NCBI RefSeq assembly: GCF_000279535.1
Contig: NZ_ALCH01000004.1
Coordinates: 69,501 to 133,500, forward strand
Origin: Streptococcus infantis SPAR10
GTDB lineage: Bacteria; Bacillota; Bacilli; Lactobacillales; Streptococcaceae
DNA: 64,000 bases
Direction: 5' to 3'
Each line of letters begins with the position of its first letter. The stretch's first letter is position 1. The notes beneath the pieces are model-generated. The model made no database searches, was not told where the DNA came from, and saw only the letters and a list, made by a program, of their open reading frames with translations. This document shows positions 18,504 through 28,961 of this stretch, in pieces. Position numbers and translations under genes: made by a program.

Positions 18504-20165
18504 ATGACCAATATTAAATTAACAACTTTGGGCGGTGTTCGTGAAAACGGGAAGAACATGTACATCGCAGAAATTAACGACTCTATCTTCGTTTTAGACG
18601 CAGGCTTGAAATATCCTGAAAATGAGCAGTTGGGTGTCGATGTCGTTATTCCAAATATGGAATATCTGTTTGAAAATAGCGACCGTATTGCAGGTGTCTT
18701 TTTAACGCACGGACATGCGGATGCGATTGGAGCTCTTCCTTATCTTTTGTCAGAAGTGAAAGTTCCTGTTTTTGGTTCAGAGTTGACAATTGAACTTGCT
18801 AAGCTTTTTGTTAAAGGAAATGATAGTGCTAAAAAATTCGATGATTTCCATGTTATTGATGAAAATACAGAAATCGACTTTGGCGGTACGGAGGTTTCCT
18901 TCTTCCGCACAACTCACTCTATCCCAGAGAGTCTGGGTGTCGTTTTGAAAACATCTGAAGGAAGTATCGTTTATACAGGGGACTTCAAATTTGACCAAAC
19001 GGCTAGCGAATCATATGCGACTGACTTTGGTCGTTTAGCAGAAATTGGTCGCGAAGGAGTTTTAGCTCTTCTAAGCGACTCAGCAAACGCAGACAGTAAT
19101 ATTCAAGTAGCCAGCGAAAGTGAAGTTGGTGATGAAATTACGCAAACCATTTCTGACTGGGATGGACGTATCATTGTAGCTGCTGTTGCAAGTAACCTTT
19201 CTCGCATTCAGCAAGTCTTTGATGCTGCTGCAGAGACAGGACGTCGCGTTGTTTTGACTGGATTTGATATTGAAAATATCGTTCGTACAGCTATTCGCTT
19301 GAAAAAATTGTCATTGGCTAACGAAAGTCTCTTGATTAAACCTAAAGATATGTCTCGTTTTGAAGACCACGAGTTAATTATCCTTGAAACCGGTCGTATG
19401 GGTGAACCAATTAATGGACTCCGTAAAATGTCAATCGGTCGTCACCGCTATGTTGAAATCAAGGATGGAGACTTGGTTTATATCGTTACAACGCCATCAA
19501 TCGCTAAAGAAGCTGTTATGGCACGTGTAGAAAATATGGTCTACCAAGCAGGTGGTGTCGTTAAACCGATCACTCAAAGCTTGCGTGTATCAGGACATGG
19601 GAATGCGCGTGATCTTCAATTGATGATCAATCTCTTGCAACCTCAGTATCTCTTCCCAATCCAGGGTGAATACCGTGAGTTGGACGCTCATGCCAAGGCT
19701 GCTATGGCTGTTGGGTTGTTGCCAGAACGCATTTTTATCCCGAAAAAGGGCACAACCATGTCTTATGAACATGGGGACTTTGTCCCGTCTGGTGCAGTTG
19801 CTGCAGGTGATGTCTTGATTGACGGAAATGCTATTGGGGATGTTGGAAATGTTGTTCTTCGTGACCGTAAGGTCTTGTCAGAAGATGGTATTTTCATCGT
19901 GGCTATCACTGTTAACCGTCGCGAGAAGAAAATCATTGCCAAAGCACGAGTGCATACACGTGGCTTTGTCTACCTCAAGAAGAGTCGAGATATTCTGCGC
20001 GAAAGTACAGAGTTGGTGAACCAAACAGTTGAAGACTATCTCCAAGGGGAGGACTTTGACTGGGCTGATCTAAAAGGTAAGGTTCGTGACAATTTAGCTA
20101 AATTCCTTTTTGAACAAACGAAACGTCGTCCAGCCATTTTACCAGTAGTCATGGAAGCAAAATAA
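18504..20165 (+). CDS. rnjB: Ribonuclease J2
   Basis: A 553-residue metallo-beta-lactamase/beta-CASP ribonuclease for mRNA decay and rRNA maturation, acting with RNase J1. The metal-binding motif reads H69-G-H71-A-D73-A74 rather than HxHxDH; loss of the final His marks RNase J2, which has weak activity and mainly partners J1. The beta-CASP region (GRMGEPINGL) and the C-terminal HGNARDLQLMINLLQP are present. GGAGGG precedes the ATG. As in pneumococcus, it is followed by the estA esterase. The J2 rather than J1 identity rests on the HGHADA motif. Confidence 0.9.
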   Translation: MTNIKLTTLGGVRENGKNMYIAEINDSIFVLDAGLKYPENEQLGVDVVIPNMEYLFENSDRIAGVFLTHGHADAIGALPYLLSEVKVPVFGSELTIELAKLFVKGNDSAKKFDDFHVIDENTEIDFGGTEVSFFRTTHSIPESLGVVLKTSEGSIVYTGDFKFDQTASESYATDFGRLAEIGREGVLALLSDSANADSNIQVASESEVGDEITQTISDWDGRIIVAAVASNLSRIQQVFDAAAETGRRVVLTGFDIENIVRTAIRLKKLSLANESLLIKPKDMSRFEDHELIILETGRMGEPINGLRKMSIGRHRYVEIKDGDLVYIVTTPSIAKEAVMARVENMVYQAGGVVKPITQSLRVSGHGNARDLQLMINLLQPQYLFPIQGEYRELDAHAKAAMAVGLLPERIFIPKKGTTMSYEHGDFVPSGAVAAGDVLIDGNAIGDVGNVVLRDRKVLSEDGIFIVAITVNRREKKIIAKARVHTRGFVYLKKSRDILRESTELVNQTVEDYLQGEDFDWADLKGKVRDNLAKFLFEQTKRRPAILPVVMEAK

Positions 20166-20183
20166 GGATTAAATAGCAAGAGA

Positions 20184-20206
20184 GAAAGTCGAGTTTCGGC
20201 TTTTTC
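20184..20206 (+). terminator. Weak terminator between rnjB and estA
   Basis: AAAGTCG/CGGCTTT stem (one G-T pair) with an AGTTT loop and five T. It would only partly separate the two genes, whose gap is 68 bp. Confidence 0.5.
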
Positions 20207-20233
20207 TTATCTCAAACGAATAAGGAGCAAGTT

Positions 20234-21013
20234 ATGGCAGTAATGAAGATTGAGTATTACTCAGAAGTTTTAGATATGGAGTGGGGAGTAAATGTTCTCT
20301 ATCCTGATGCATCTCGGGTGACAGATCCAAACAGTAAAGATATTCCAGTTCTCTATCTCCTTCATGGAATGTCAGGGAACCACAACAGTTGGCTCAAGCG
20401 GACCAATGTAGAGCGCTTGTTGCGAGGGACTAATCTGATTGTTGTCATGCCAAATACAAACAATGGCTGGTATACAGATACTCAATATGGCTATAACTAT
20501 TACACAGCTCTAGCAGAAGAATTGCCTAAGGTGCTCAAACGCTTCTTCCCCAATATGACCAACGAGCGAGATAAAACCTTCATTGCTGGTTTATCAATGG
20601 GTGGCTACGGTTCCTTTAAGTTAGCACTGTCAACTGACCGTTTCTCCCATGCCGCTAGCTTTTCTGGGGCGCTTAGCTTCGAGGAGTTTTCTCCTGAGAG
20701 TCAAGATTTAGGAACGCGTGCCTACTGGCGAGGTGTTTTTGGCAAAGTTAATGATTGGGTGAATAGCCCTTACTCGCTTGAGACCCTTGCCAAAAAGTCA
20801 GACAAGGAGACCAAACTCTGGGTTTGGTGTGGCGAACAAGATTATCTCTATTCTGCCAATAATCTAGCAGTTAAAAATCTTAAGAAACTTGGTTTCGATG
20901 TGACCTATAGCCATAGTGCAGGAACTCATGAGTGGTATTATTGGGAAAAGCAATTGGAACGTTTTTTAACTACCTTGCCAATCGATTTTGTGTTGGAAGA
21001 ACGCTTGTCTTAA
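20234..21013 (+). CDS. estA: Tributyrin-type esterase EstA (alpha/beta hydrolase)
   Basis: A 259-residue serine esterase of the esterase D/S-formylglutathione-hydrolase-like group. The oxyanion motif [12 protein letters not shown] lies near residues 42-53, and the nucleophile Ser121 in [10 protein letters not shown] is followed by the likely acid Asp203 and His232 (THEWYYW). No signal peptide is seen. Streptococcal EstA hydrolyses short-chain esters such as tributyrin; the natural substrate is unclear. GGAGCAAG precedes the ATG. Confidence 0.92.
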   Translation: MAVMKIEYYSEVLDMEWGVNVLYPDASRVTDPNSKDIPVLYLLHGMSGNHNSWLKRTNVERLLRGTNLIVVMPNTNNGWYTDTQYGYNYYTALAEELPKVLKRFFPNMTNERDKTFIAGLSMGGYGSFKLALSTDRFSHAASFSGALSFEEFSPESQDLGTRAYWRGVFGKVNDWVNSPYSLETLAKKSDKETKLWVWCGEQDYLYSANNLAVKNLKKLGFDVTYSHSAGTHEWYYWEKQLERFLTTLPIDFVLEERLS

Positions 21014-21118
21014 TTTTAGCTTTCTTTCAGTTTGTTTTAGTAGAATTAAGAATCTATCTTTAGAATGGGAATCCATGGCTTAAAGATGGGTTCTTATTTT
21101 TTAGAAAGGTGGGCAATT

Positions 21119-21820
21119 ATGGGCTGGATTATTCGTGTGTTATGTCGGTTTTTACTAGGGATTTTGCGTATGTTTTGGCGCCTTGTATGGACGCTTATCT
21201 TCTTCATTCTCATCACTTTTGGGATTCTCTGGTATGTGACAGGTAATTTATCTGCTACTTTAAATCAAGTTAGCAAAGTGGTCCAAGTCGGCCAAGCAGG
21301 TTGGGATCAATGGCAAGAAACTGGCAAGCTGCAAGGTTTGTCTCAGACAGATCATCATCAAGATTCAGGAGCAAAATGGTCAAAGGCGCAAGCAACTATC
21401 TATATTGATCCTCAAATGGATGCCACTTTCCAAAAGGCCTACCGTGAAGCAATTGCTAACTGGAACCAGACAGGGGCATTTAACTTTGAGCTTGTAACAG
21501 AAGCGGATCAGGCCGATATTTTCGCTACCGAAATGAATGATGGTTCGACAGCTGTAGCAGGTGAGGCGGAGAGTCAGACAAATATCCTAACCAAACAATT
21601 CATTTCAGTGACCGTTCGCTTGAATCATTATTATCTATCCAATCCAAACTATGGATATACCGATGATCGTATCATGCATACAGCAGAGCATGAACTAGGT
21701 CATGCGATTGGTTTGGAACACACCAATGAAGTTTCGGTTATGCAACCAGCAGGCTCTTATTATGGAATCCAAGCTCAAGATGTAAAAGAAGTTCAAGAAC
21801 TATATGAGTCTGGGGAATAA
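21119..21820 (+). CDS. Membrane-anchored matrixin-like zinc metalloprotease
   Basis: 233 residues from the ATG with GAAAGGTGGG upstream; an earlier in-frame ATG at 21065 has no ribosome site. One strong transmembrane helix (about 23-41) leaves the rest outside. The zinc motif HExxHxxGxxH is complete (His191, Glu192, His195, Gly198, His201), with a Met-turn candidate VMQP at 207-210, as in matrixin/M10 proteases. YIDPQM...AYREAIANWNQTGAFNFEL resembles the start of matrixin catalytic domains. No propeptide cysteine switch is obvious. The substrate is unknown; it is likely a surface or cell-wall-space protease. It sits between estA and uvrC. Confidence 0.8.
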   Translation: MGWIIRVLCRFLLGILRMFWRLVWTLIFFILITFGILWYVTGNLSATLNQVSKVVQVGQAGWDQWQETGKLQGLSQTDHHQDSGAKWSKAQATIYIDPQMDATFQKAYREAIANWNQTGAFNFELVTEADQADIFATEMNDGSTAVAGEAESQTNILTKQFISVTVRLNHYYLSNPNYGYTDDRIMHTAEHELGHAIGLEHTNEVSVMQPAGSYYGIQAQDVKEVQELYESGE

Positions 21821-21877
21821 GTGATTTTCTAAGGAAACTGGAGCTCTCTGATTTAAGCAATACAGGGGGCTTTTTGC

Positions 21878-21883
21878 TATAAT
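21878..21883 (+). promoter_or_regulatory. uvrC extended -10 placing transcription start at the ATG
   Basis: TGCTATAAT ends at 21883, only 6 bases before the uvrC ATG at 21890. No Shine-Dalgarno lies between. The predicted mRNA is leaderless. Confidence 0.6.
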
Positions 21884-21889
21884 GGAACT

Positions 21890-23716
21890 ATGAATAACTT
21901 GATTAAATCAAAACTGGAGCTCTTGCCTACTAGCCCTGGTTGTTACATTCACAAAGATAAAAACGGCACTATCATTTATGTAGGAAAGGCTAAAAATCTG
22001 CGCAATCGGGTGCGCTCCTACTTCCGTGGGAGCCATGATACCAAGACAGAAGCTCTGGTATCTGAGATTGTAGATTTTGAGTTTATTGTTACGGAGTCTA
22101 ATATTGAAGCCTTGCTTCTTGAAATCAACCTCATCAAGGAGAACAAGCCCAAGTACAATATTATGCTCAAGGATGATAAGTCTTATCCCTTTATCAAAAT
22201 CACAAATGAGCGCTATCCTCGCTTGATTATCACCCGTCAGGTTAAAAAAGACGGAGGTCTCTACTTTGGTCCCTATCCGGATGTGGGTGCAGCCAATGAA
22301 ATCAAACGGCTATTGGATCGGATTTTCCCTTTTCGCAAGTGTACCAATCCACCATCAAAGGTTTGTTTTTATTACCATATCGGCCAGTGTATGGCTCATA
22401 CGGTTTGTCGCAAGGATGAAGCTTATTTTAAAGCTAAGTCCCAAGAAGTCTCTGATTTTCTCAAGGGACAAGACGATAAAATCATTGATGACCTCAAGGA
22501 GAAGATGGCTGTGGCAGCCCAAAGTATGGAGTTTGAACGTGCCGCGGAATACCGTGATTTGATTCAGGCTATTGGCACCCTTCGGACTAAGCAACGAGTC
22601 ATGGCTAAAGACCTCCAAAACCGTGATGTCTTTGGTTACTACGTGGATAAGGGTTGGATGTGTGTTCAGGTTTTCTTTGTCCGTCAAGGTAAACTGATTG
22701 AACGTGACGTCAATCTCTTCCCTTACTACAATGATCCAGACGAGGATTTCCTGACCTATGTAGGGCAGTTTTACCAGGAGAAATCTCACCTGATACCCAA
22801 TGAAATCCTGATCCCTCAAGATATTGACGAAGAAGCTATCAAGGCTTTGGTGGATACAAAGGTTCTCAAGCCCCAACGAGGGGAGAAGAAGCAACTGGTT
22901 AATCTGGCTATCAAAAACGCTCGTGTTAGTTTAGAGCAGAAGTTTAATCTGTTAGAGAAATCAGTTGAAAAGACTCAAGGAGCTATTGAAAATCTTGGAC
23001 GACTTCTACAAATTCCAACCCCAGTCCGTATCGAGTCTTTTGATAACTCTAATATTATGGGGACTAGTCCAGTCTCTGCCATGGTTGTTTTTGTTAACGG
23101 AAAACCGAGCAAGAAGGATTACCGTAAGTATAAAATCAAGACTGTGGTCGGACCAGATGACTATGCAAGTATGCGAGAGGTTATTCGTAGACGTTATGGA
23201 CGAGTCCAGCGTGACGGTTTGACACCACCAGATTTAATCGTCATCGATGGTGGTCAGGGTCAGGTCAATATCGCTAAACAGGTCATTCAAGAAGAGTTGG
23301 GGTTAGATATTCCGATCGCAGGCCTGCAAAAGAATGACAAGCACCAAACCCATGAATTGCTCTTTGGCGATCCTCTCCAAGTCATCGAACTCTCACGGAC
23401 CTCACAGGAATTTTTCCTCCTGCAACGCATTCAGGATGAAGTCCACCGCTTTGCAATCACCTTCCACCGTCAACTACGTTCTAAAAATTCCTTCTCCTCT
23501 CAATTAGATGGGATTGAGGGCTTGGGTCCAAAACGCAAGCAGAATTTGATGAAATATTTCAAATCTCTGGCAAAAATTAAGGAAGCCAGCATAGATGAGA
23601 TTGTCGCAGTTGGTATCCCAAGAGCAGTGGCAGAGGCAGTTCATCATCACCTGAATCCAGAAGTAGACTCAGCGTTAGCTCAAGTAGCTGAGAAGCCAGT
23701 TGAATATAAGGAATAA
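21890..23716 (+). CDS. uvrC: UvrABC excinuclease subunit C
   Basis: A 608-residue nucleotide-excision-repair nuclease. Domains in order: GIY-YIG nuclease ([20 protein letters not shown], about 14-33), a cysteine cluster ([17 protein letters not shown]), UVR domain for UvrB contact ([14 protein letters not shown], about 205-220), the RNase H-like C-nuclease ([10 protein letters not shown] and DGGQGQV) and C-terminal helix-hairpin-helix repeats ([11 protein letters not shown]). Full length. Its predicted promoter gives a leaderless transcript. Confidence 0.96.
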   Translation: MNNLIKSKLELLPTSPGCYIHKDKNGTIIYVGKAKNLRNRVRSYFRGSHDTKTEALVSEIVDFEFIVTESNIEALLLEINLIKENKPKYNIMLKDDKSYPFIKITNERYPRLIITRQVKKDGGLYFGPYPDVGAANEIKRLLDRIFPFRKCTNPPSKVCFYYHIGQCMAHTVCRKDEAYFKAKSQEVSDFLKGQDDKIIDDLKEKMAVAAQSMEFERAAEYRDLIQAIGTLRTKQRVMAKDLQNRDVFGYYVDKGWMCVQVFFVRQGKLIERDVNLFPYYNDPDEDFLTYVGQFYQEKSHLIPNEILIPQDIDEEAIKALVDTKVLKPQRGEKKQLVNLAIKNARVSLEQKFNLLEKSVEKTQGAIENLGRLLQIPTPVRIESFDNSNIMGTSPVSAMVVFVNGKPSKKDYRKYKIKTVVGPDDYASMREVIRRRYGRVQRDGLTPPDLIVIDGGQGQVNIAKQVIQEELGLDIPIAGLQKNDKHQTHELLFGDPLQVIELSRTSQEFFLLQRIQDEVHRFAITFHRQLRSKNSFSSQLDGIEGLGPKRKQNLMKYFKSLAKIKEASIDEIVAVGIPRAVAEAVHHHLNPEVDSALAQVAEKPVEYKE

Positions 23717-23769
23717 ACCAGCAGAGGAATGTTTTAGCTTTAGTGGGTGCAAGCTAGTCAGATTTGTGG

Positions 23770-23775
23770 TAAAAT
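23770..23775 (+). promoter_or_regulatory. rsmH extended -10 very close to the start codon
   Basis: TGGTAAAAT ends at 23775, so transcription should start about 23782, leaving 0-5 nt before the ATG at 23785. No ribosome site is visible, suggesting a leaderless or near-leaderless mRNA for the division cluster. Confidence 0.5.
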
Positions 23776-23784
23776 AGATAAGAT

Positions 23785-24735
23785 ATGACAAAAGAATTTC
23801 ATCATGTAACGGTCATGCTCCATGAGACTATTGATATGCTAGATGTGAAACCTGATGGTATTTACGTTGATGCGACCTTGGGAGGAGCAGGGCACAGCGA
23901 GTATTTATTAAGTAAGTTAAGCGAGAAAGGGCATCTCTATGCCTTTGACCAAGACCAAAACGCTATTGATAATGCACAAAAACGCTTGGCTCCCTATATC
24001 GAAAAGGGCATGGTCACCTTCATCAAGGATAATTTCCGTCATTTGAAGGACCGCTTACATGACTTAGGTGTGACTGAAATTGATGGAATTTGTTATGACT
24101 TAGGTGTGTCAAGTCCGCAGTTAGATCAACGTGAACGTGGTTTTTCTTATAAAAAAGATGCCCCACTTGATATGCGAATGAATCAAGAAGCTAGCTTGAC
24201 TGCTTATGAGGTGGTTAATCACTACGACTATCATGATTTGGTAAGAATCTTTTTCAAATATGGAGAAGACAAGTTTTCCAAACAGATTGCTCGAAAAATT
24301 GAACAGGCGCGTGAGCTTAAACCAATCGAGACAACGACCGAGTTGGCAGAGATTATCAAATCTGCCAAACCGGCTAAGGAGCTCAAGAAAAAAGGTCACC
24401 CAGCCAAACAAATTTTCCAAGCCATTCGTATTGAGGTCAATGATGAGTTGGGTGCTGCAGATGAGTCCATCCAACAAGCTATGGAATTACTAGCAGTGGA
24501 TGGGAGAATCTCAGTTATCACTTTCCATTCACTTGAAGACCGTTTGACCAAACAGTTATTTAAGGAAGCTTCCACAGTTGAAGTTCCTAAAGGTTTGCCT
24601 TTCATCCCAGACGATCTCAAGCCAAAGATGGAATTAGTATCTCGAAAACCGATTTTACCAAGCAAAGAAGAATTGGAAGCCAATAATCGTTCCCACTCGG
24701 CCAAACTTCGAGTGGCAAGAAAAATTCACAAGTAA
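23785..24735 (+). CDS. rsmH: 16S rRNA (cytosine-1402-N4) methyltransferase
   Basis: A 316-residue S-adenosylmethionine enzyme (MraW) that methylates C1402 in the ribosomal decoding centre. Signatures: HVTVMLHE at the start, [14 protein letters not shown] (SAM motif I), [26 protein letters not shown] segment, and [10 protein letters not shown] at the end. It is the first gene of rsmH-ftsL-pbpX-mraY, the conserved division and wall-synthesis cluster. ftsL starts 9 bp after it. Confidence 0.97.
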   Translation: MTKEFHHVTVMLHETIDMLDVKPDGIYVDATLGGAGHSEYLLSKLSEKGHLYAFDQDQNAIDNAQKRLAPYIEKGMVTFIKDNFRHLKDRLHDLGVTEIDGICYDLGVSSPQLDQRERGFSYKKDAPLDMRMNQEASLTAYEVVNHYDYHDLVRIFFKYGEDKFSKQIARKIEQARELKPIETTTELAEIIKSAKPAKELKKKGHPAKQIFQAIRIEVNDELGAADESIQQAMELLAVDGRISVITFHSLEDRLTKQLFKEASTVEVPKGLPFIPDDLKPKMELVSRKPILPSKEELEANNRSHSAKLRVARKIHK

Positions 24736-24744
24736 GAGGAAACC

Positions 24745-25062
24745 ATGGTAGAAAACAGAGGAACAACGAGCCAATTGCTACAAGCTCGTATAAAAAAATT
24801 TTCACGTGTTGAAAAGGCCTTTTACCTTTCAATTGCCATCACAGCCCTTGTCTTAGCGACCAGTGTAGTCTATATGCAGACAAAACTTTTTCAGGTTCAG
24901 AGTGATTTGACAAGAGTCAATGCACAAATCGAGGAAAAAAAGACAGAGCTGGATGATGCTAAACAAGAAGTTAATGAATTGATCCGATCAGAACGTTTGA
25001 CCGAAATTGCAAATTCACAAGACTTGCAATTGAATAATGAAAATATTCGATCGGCGGAGTAG
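24745..25062 (+). CDS. ftsL: Cell division protein FtsL
   Basis: A 105-residue bitopic protein: short cytoplasmic N-terminus, one transmembrane helix (about 31-50) and an external leucine-zipper-like coiled coil (about 51-90) for pairing with DivIC/FtsB in the divisome. Sequence conservation in this family is low, and the call rests on length, topology and position between rsmH and pbpX. GAGGAAACC precedes the ATG. pbpX starts 3 nt after its stop. Confidence 0.93.
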   Translation: MVENRGTTSQLLQARIKKFSRVEKAFYLSIAITALVLATSVVYMQTKLFQVQSDLTRVNAQIEEKKTELDDAKQEVNELIRSERLTEIANSQDLQLNNENIRSAE

Positions 25063-25065
25063 TAG

Positions 25066-27321
25066 ATGAAAACTATGAAAGAAAGAATCATACGCTTTGC
25101 CATTAAGAATCGTAAATCTCCAATGGAAAACCGCAGACGAGTGGGGAAGAGTCTGAGCCTCTTGGCCGTCTTTCTCTTTGCTGTTTTTTTGGTTAATTTT
25201 GCGGTGATTATTGGTACAGGCACAAAATTTGGGGTCAATCTGGTTAAAGAAGCAAATAAAGTTCATCAAACGACTCTGACTGTTCCTGCAAAACGAGGAA
25301 CTATTTATGATCGTAATGGAACTCCCATAGCAGAAGATGCGACCTCTTATAATGTTTATGCTGTAATAGATAAAGAATATAAGTCCGCTAATGGTGATGT
25401 TCTTTATGTAGAAGAATCTCAGTACAACAAAGTGGCAGAAATTTTTCATAAATACTTAGATATGGAGGAGACTTACGTCAAAAATCAACTCTCTCAACCA
25501 AATCTCAAACAGGTTTCTTTTGGTGCTAAAGGGAATGGGATTACCTATGCTAATATGATGTCCATTAAACAGGACTTAGAATCTGCTAAGGTTGAGGGTA
25601 TTAATTTTACGACTAGTCCAAATCGAAGTTATCCAAATGGAAAATTTGCCTCATCCTTTATTGGTTTAGCACAGTTACATGAAAATGAAGATGGCACGAA
25701 AAGTCTAATTGGGACATCGGGTATCGAGAGTTCCTTAAATAGTTTATTGGCAGGGACAGATGGTATTATTACTTATGAAAAAGACCGTCTAGGTAATATT
25801 GTTCCTGGTACAGAACAAGTCACCCAACAGACCGTAAACGGGAAAGACGTCTATACGACCCTATCTAGTCCTTTGCAGTCCTTTATGGAAAGTCAAATGG
25901 ATGCCTTCCAAGAAAAACTAAAAGGCAAGTATATGACTGCGACCTTGGTTAGTGCCAAGACAGGAGAGATTCTCGCTACAACTCAAAGACCAACCTTTGA
26001 TGCTGATACCAAAGAAGGGATTACAGAGGACTTTGTCTGGCGTGATATCCTTTACCAAAGTAACTATGAACCAGGTTCGACCATGAAGGTGATGACTTTG
26101 GCGGCAGCCATTGATAACAATACCTTCCCTGGAGGAGAATACTTTAATAGTAGTGAATTAAAAATTGCGGACGCCACTATTAAAGACTGGGATGTTAATG
26201 ATGGCTTATCAGCTGGAAGTATCATGACTTACTTACAAGGGTTTGCTCACTCAAGTAATGTGGGTATGACCTTGCTCCAACAAAAGATGGGGGATGCTAC
26301 TTGGTTAGAATACCTTAATCGATTCAAGTTTGGAGTTCCAACCCGTTTTGGTATGCCTGATGAGTATGCTGGACAACTGCCTGCAGATAATATTGTCGAT
26401 ATTGCCATGAGTGCTTTTGGTCAGGGGATTTCTGTAACGCAGACCCAGATGCTACGTGCTTTTACAGCCATTGCGAATGACGGAGTTATGTTAGAACCAA
26501 AGTTTATTAGCGCCCTTTATGATCCAAATGATCAGTCAGTTCGGAAGTCGCAAAAAGAAGTTGTGGGTAATCCTGTTTCTAAAGAAGCGGCTAGTTTGAC
26601 TAGGGAAAACATGATTTTGGTTGGTACAGACCCTATTTATGGGACCATGTATAATCGTAATGATAATAAACCAGTAATTACTGTTCCTGGTCAGAATGTT
26701 TCTGTCAAATCTGGAACAGCTCAAATTGCCGATGAGCAAAACGGAGGATATTTAGTTGGGAAAACCAATTATATCTTTTCTGTAGTAACCATGCATCCTT
26801 CTGAAAATCCTGATTTTATTCTTTACGTGACAGTTCAACAACCAGAACACTTTTCTAACCCTTGGTTTGGAGAGTTTGCTAATCCTATTCTTGAACGAGC
26901 TTCTGCCATGAAAGAATCTCTTAATCTTCAGTCTACAGCTAAAAATCTGGATCAAGTTACAACAACAACTAGTTATGCAATGCCAGCGACCAAGGACTAT
27001 AGTCCGGGAGATATGGCAGAGGAACTGAGACGCAATCTTGTTCAACCAATCGTTATCGGTTCAGGAACAAAAATCAAGGACAGTTCAGTGGCAGAAGGAA
27101 CAAATCTAGACGCTAATGAGCAAATCTTACTCCTTTCAGACAAGGTAGAAGAGATGCCTGACTTATATGGCTGGTCTAAGAAAAATGTTGAAACCTTTGC
27201 CAAATGGTTGAATCTTGAAGTTGAATTTGAAGGTACAGGAGAAATTGTTAAAAAACAAAGTGTTCGTTCTAATACAGCTTTAAAAGATTTACAGAAAATA
27301 AAAATAACATTAGGAGATTAG
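25066..27321 (+). CDS. pbpX: Penicillin-binding protein 2X
   Basis: A 751-residue class B transpeptidase for septal peptidoglycan and a primary beta-lactam target in streptococci. It has a transmembrane anchor (about 30-50), pedestal domain, transpeptidase domain with Ser338-T-M-Lys341, S396-S-N398 and K548-S-G550, and two C-terminal PASTA domains (about 635-751). Numbering is one more than pneumococcal PBP2x. The STMK motif is unaltered. The segment [10 protein letters not shown] (445-454) differs from IAQSSFGQG of susceptible pneumococcus R6 as I recall it and resembles S. mitis/oralis-type sequence, which could be species background or a mosaic block. mraY follows after 1 nt. Confidence 0.97.
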   Translation: MKTMKERIIRFAIKNRKSPMENRRRVGKSLSLLAVFLFAVFLVNFAVIIGTGTKFGVNLVKEANKVHQTTLTVPAKRGTIYDRNGTPIAEDATSYNVYAVIDKEYKSANGDVLYVEESQYNKVAEIFHKYLDMEETYVKNQLSQPNLKQVSFGAKGNGITYANMMSIKQDLESAKVEGINFTTSPNRSYPNGKFASSFIGLAQLHENEDGTKSLIGTSGIESSLNSLLAGTDGIITYEKDRLGNIVPGTEQVTQQTVNGKDVYTTLSSPLQSFMESQMDAFQEKLKGKYMTATLVSAKTGEILATTQRPTFDADTKEGITEDFVWRDILYQSNYEPGSTMKVMTLAAAIDNNTFPGGEYFNSSELKIADATIKDWDVNDGLSAGSIMTYLQGFAHSSNVGMTLLQQKMGDATWLEYLNRFKFGVPTRFGMPDEYAGQLPADNIVDIAMSAFGQGISVTQTQMLRAFTAIANDGVMLEPKFISALYDPNDQSVRKSQKEVVGNPVSKEAASLTRENMILVGTDPIYGTMYNRNDNKPVITVPGQNVSVKSGTAQIADEQNGGYLVGKTNYIFSVVTMHPSENPDFILYVTVQQPEHFSNPWFGEFANPILERASAMKESLNLQSTAKNLDQVTTTTSYAMPATKDYSPGDMAEELRRNLVQPIVIGSGTKIKDSSVAEGTNLDANEQILLLSDKVEEMPDLYGWSKKNVETFAKWLNLEVEFEGTGEIVKKQSVRSNTALKDLQKIKITLGD

Positions 27322-27322
27322 A

Positions 27323-28303
27323 ATGCTAGTTTCTATCTTTCCTGGGATCCTTACTTTTGTTCTTACAGTGGTAGGAATTCCAGCTTTTATCCGTTTTTAC
27401 CGTAAAGCACAAATTACTGGTCAACAGATGCATGAGGATGTTAAACAGCACCAAGCAAAAGCTGGGACGCCAACAATGGGAGGAATAGTCTTCCTCGTAA
27501 CAAGTGTTTTAGTTAGTTTAGTTCTTGCACTTTTGACTAATCAACTAACCAACAATGTCGGAATGATCCTCTTTATTCTCGTTTTGTATGGTTTGGTTGG
27601 CTTCTTAGATGATTTCCTCAAGGTTTTTCGTAAAATCAATGAAGGGCTCAATCCTAAACAAAAGCTCTTGCTTCAATTAGTAGGAGGAGTTATCTTCTAT
27701 CTCTTTTATGAAAGAGGAGGGGATGTCTTAAATGTATTTGGTTATCCATTGCACTTAGGCGTTCTTTACATTTTCTTTGCTCTCTTCTGGTTGGTTGGTT
27801 TTTCGAATGCTGTTAACTTGACTGACGGAATTGATGGCTTGGCAAGTATCTCAGTAGTGATTAGCCTATCTGCCTATGGAGTCATTGCTTATGTACAAAA
27901 CCAATTGGATATTCTCCTAGTGATTCTTGCCATGATTGGTGGTCTTCTTGGTTTCTTTGTCTTTAACCATAAGCCTGCTAAAGTTTTTATGGGAGATGTC
28001 GGAAGTCTTGCTCTTGGAGGGATGTTGGCCGCTATTTCTATGGCGTTGCACCAAGAATGGACGCTACTCCTGATTGGTATAGTGTATGTTTTTGAAACAA
28101 CATCTGTCATGATGCAAGTTACCTACTTTAAGTTGAGTGGCGGAAAACGTATCTTCCGGATGACACCAGTTCATCACCATTTTGAGTTGGGTGGATTTTC
28201 AGGTAAAGGTCAATCCTGGAGTGAGTGGAAGGTCGATTTCTTCTTCTGGGGAGTGGGCTTGCTTGCTAGTCTCGTCACCTTGGCTTTCATGTATTTATTC
28301 TAA
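27323..28303 (+). CDS. mraY: Phospho-N-acetylmuramoyl-pentapeptide transferase
   Basis: A 326-residue polytopic membrane enzyme that makes lipid I from UDP-MurNAc-pentapeptide and undecaprenyl phosphate. About ten hydrophobic segments; signature motifs are KAGTPTMGG near 50, FLDDFLKV near 92, [10 protein letters not shown] near 165 and [11 protein letters not shown] near 225, with HHHFELGG close to the end. It ends the division cluster and is followed by a terminator. Confidence 0.97.
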   Translation: MLVSIFPGILTFVLTVVGIPAFIRFYRKAQITGQQMHEDVKQHQAKAGTPTMGGIVFLVTSVLVSLVLALLTNQLTNNVGMILFILVLYGLVGFLDDFLKVFRKINEGLNPKQKLLLQLVGGVIFYLFYERGGDVLNVFGYPLHLGVLYIFFALFWLVGFSNAVNLTDGIDGLASISVVISLSAYGVIAYVQNQLDILLVILAMIGGLLGFFVFNHKPAKVFMGDVGSLALGGMLAAISMALHQEWTLLLIGIVYVFETTSVMMQVTYFKLSGGKRIFRMTPVHHHFELGGFSGKGQSWSEWKVDFFFWGVGLLASLVTLAFMYLF

Positions 28304-28321
28304 AATAGAATATTGGAATAT

Positions 28322-28352
28322 AAAAGAGAAGGATTTATACCCTTCTCTTTTT
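28322..28352 (+). terminator. Terminator of the rsmH-ftsL-pbpX-mraY cluster
   Basis: An 11-bp stem AAAAGAGAAGG/CCTTCTCTTTT with an 8-nt loop and trailing T. Confidence 0.88.
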
Positions 28353-28434
28353 AGTTCCTATTTTCTTCAGTTGAGGAATCCTTTTCTCAAAAAAGTAAAA
28401 TTATGATAAAATGGAAAAAAAGAAAGATGAAATG

Positions 28435-28956
28435 ATGAGTTATTTTAAAAAGTATAGATTTGATAAATCTAAGTTTAAGTTGGGGATGCGCACCTTTAAA
28501 ACAGGAATCGCTGTTTTTTTGGTCCTCATGATTTTTGGTTTTTTTGGATGGAAGGGACTTCAGATTGGAGCTCTTACAGCCGTTTTTAGCTTGAGAGAAG
28601 ACTTTGATAAGAGTGTCCATTTTGGGACATCTCGTATCTTAGGGAATAGTATCGGTGGTTTTTATGCGCTGATTTTCTTTCTCTTGAACAACTTTTTTCA
28701 TGGAGACTTTTGGGTAACTCTCCTTGTGGTTCCGATATGTACCATGTTAACCATCATGACAAATGTTGCCATGAACAATAAGGCAGGTGTCATAGGCGGA
28801 GTTGCAGCCATGCTGATTATTACCCTATCAATTCCGAGCGGAGAGACTGTTTTGTACGTGTTTGCTCGAGTTTTTGAGACTTTTATGGGAGTTTTTGTAG
28901 CAATTCTAGTAAATTATGATATTGATCGCTTGCGGAGTCTCATACAGAAAAAATAA
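28435..28956 (+). CDS. FUSC/aromatic-acid-exporter-like membrane protein
   Basis: 173 residues from the chosen ATG. It lies 8 nt after AGAAAG and downstream of a likely TGATAAAAT -10 (28404-28412), which rules out the ATG at 28411; the ATG at 28432 remains possible. Four to five hydrophobic helices are packed into a short protein, with the LQIGALTAVFSLREDFDKSV and GNSIGG segments typical of the FUSC/ArAE membrane domain found in small Firmicute proteins. Efflux of an organic acid is possible but unproven. It precedes glnR, as the corresponding gene does in pneumococcus as I recall. Confidence 0.8.
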   Translation: MSYFKKYRFDKSKFKLGMRTFKTGIAVFLVLMIFGFFGWKGLQIGALTAVFSLREDFDKSVHFGTSRILGNSIGGFYALIFFLLNNFFHGDFWVTLLVVPICTMLTIMTNVAMNNKAGVIGGVAAMLIITLSIPSGETVLYVFARVFETFMGVFVAILVNYDIDRLRSLIQKK

Positions 28957-28961
28957 AATAA

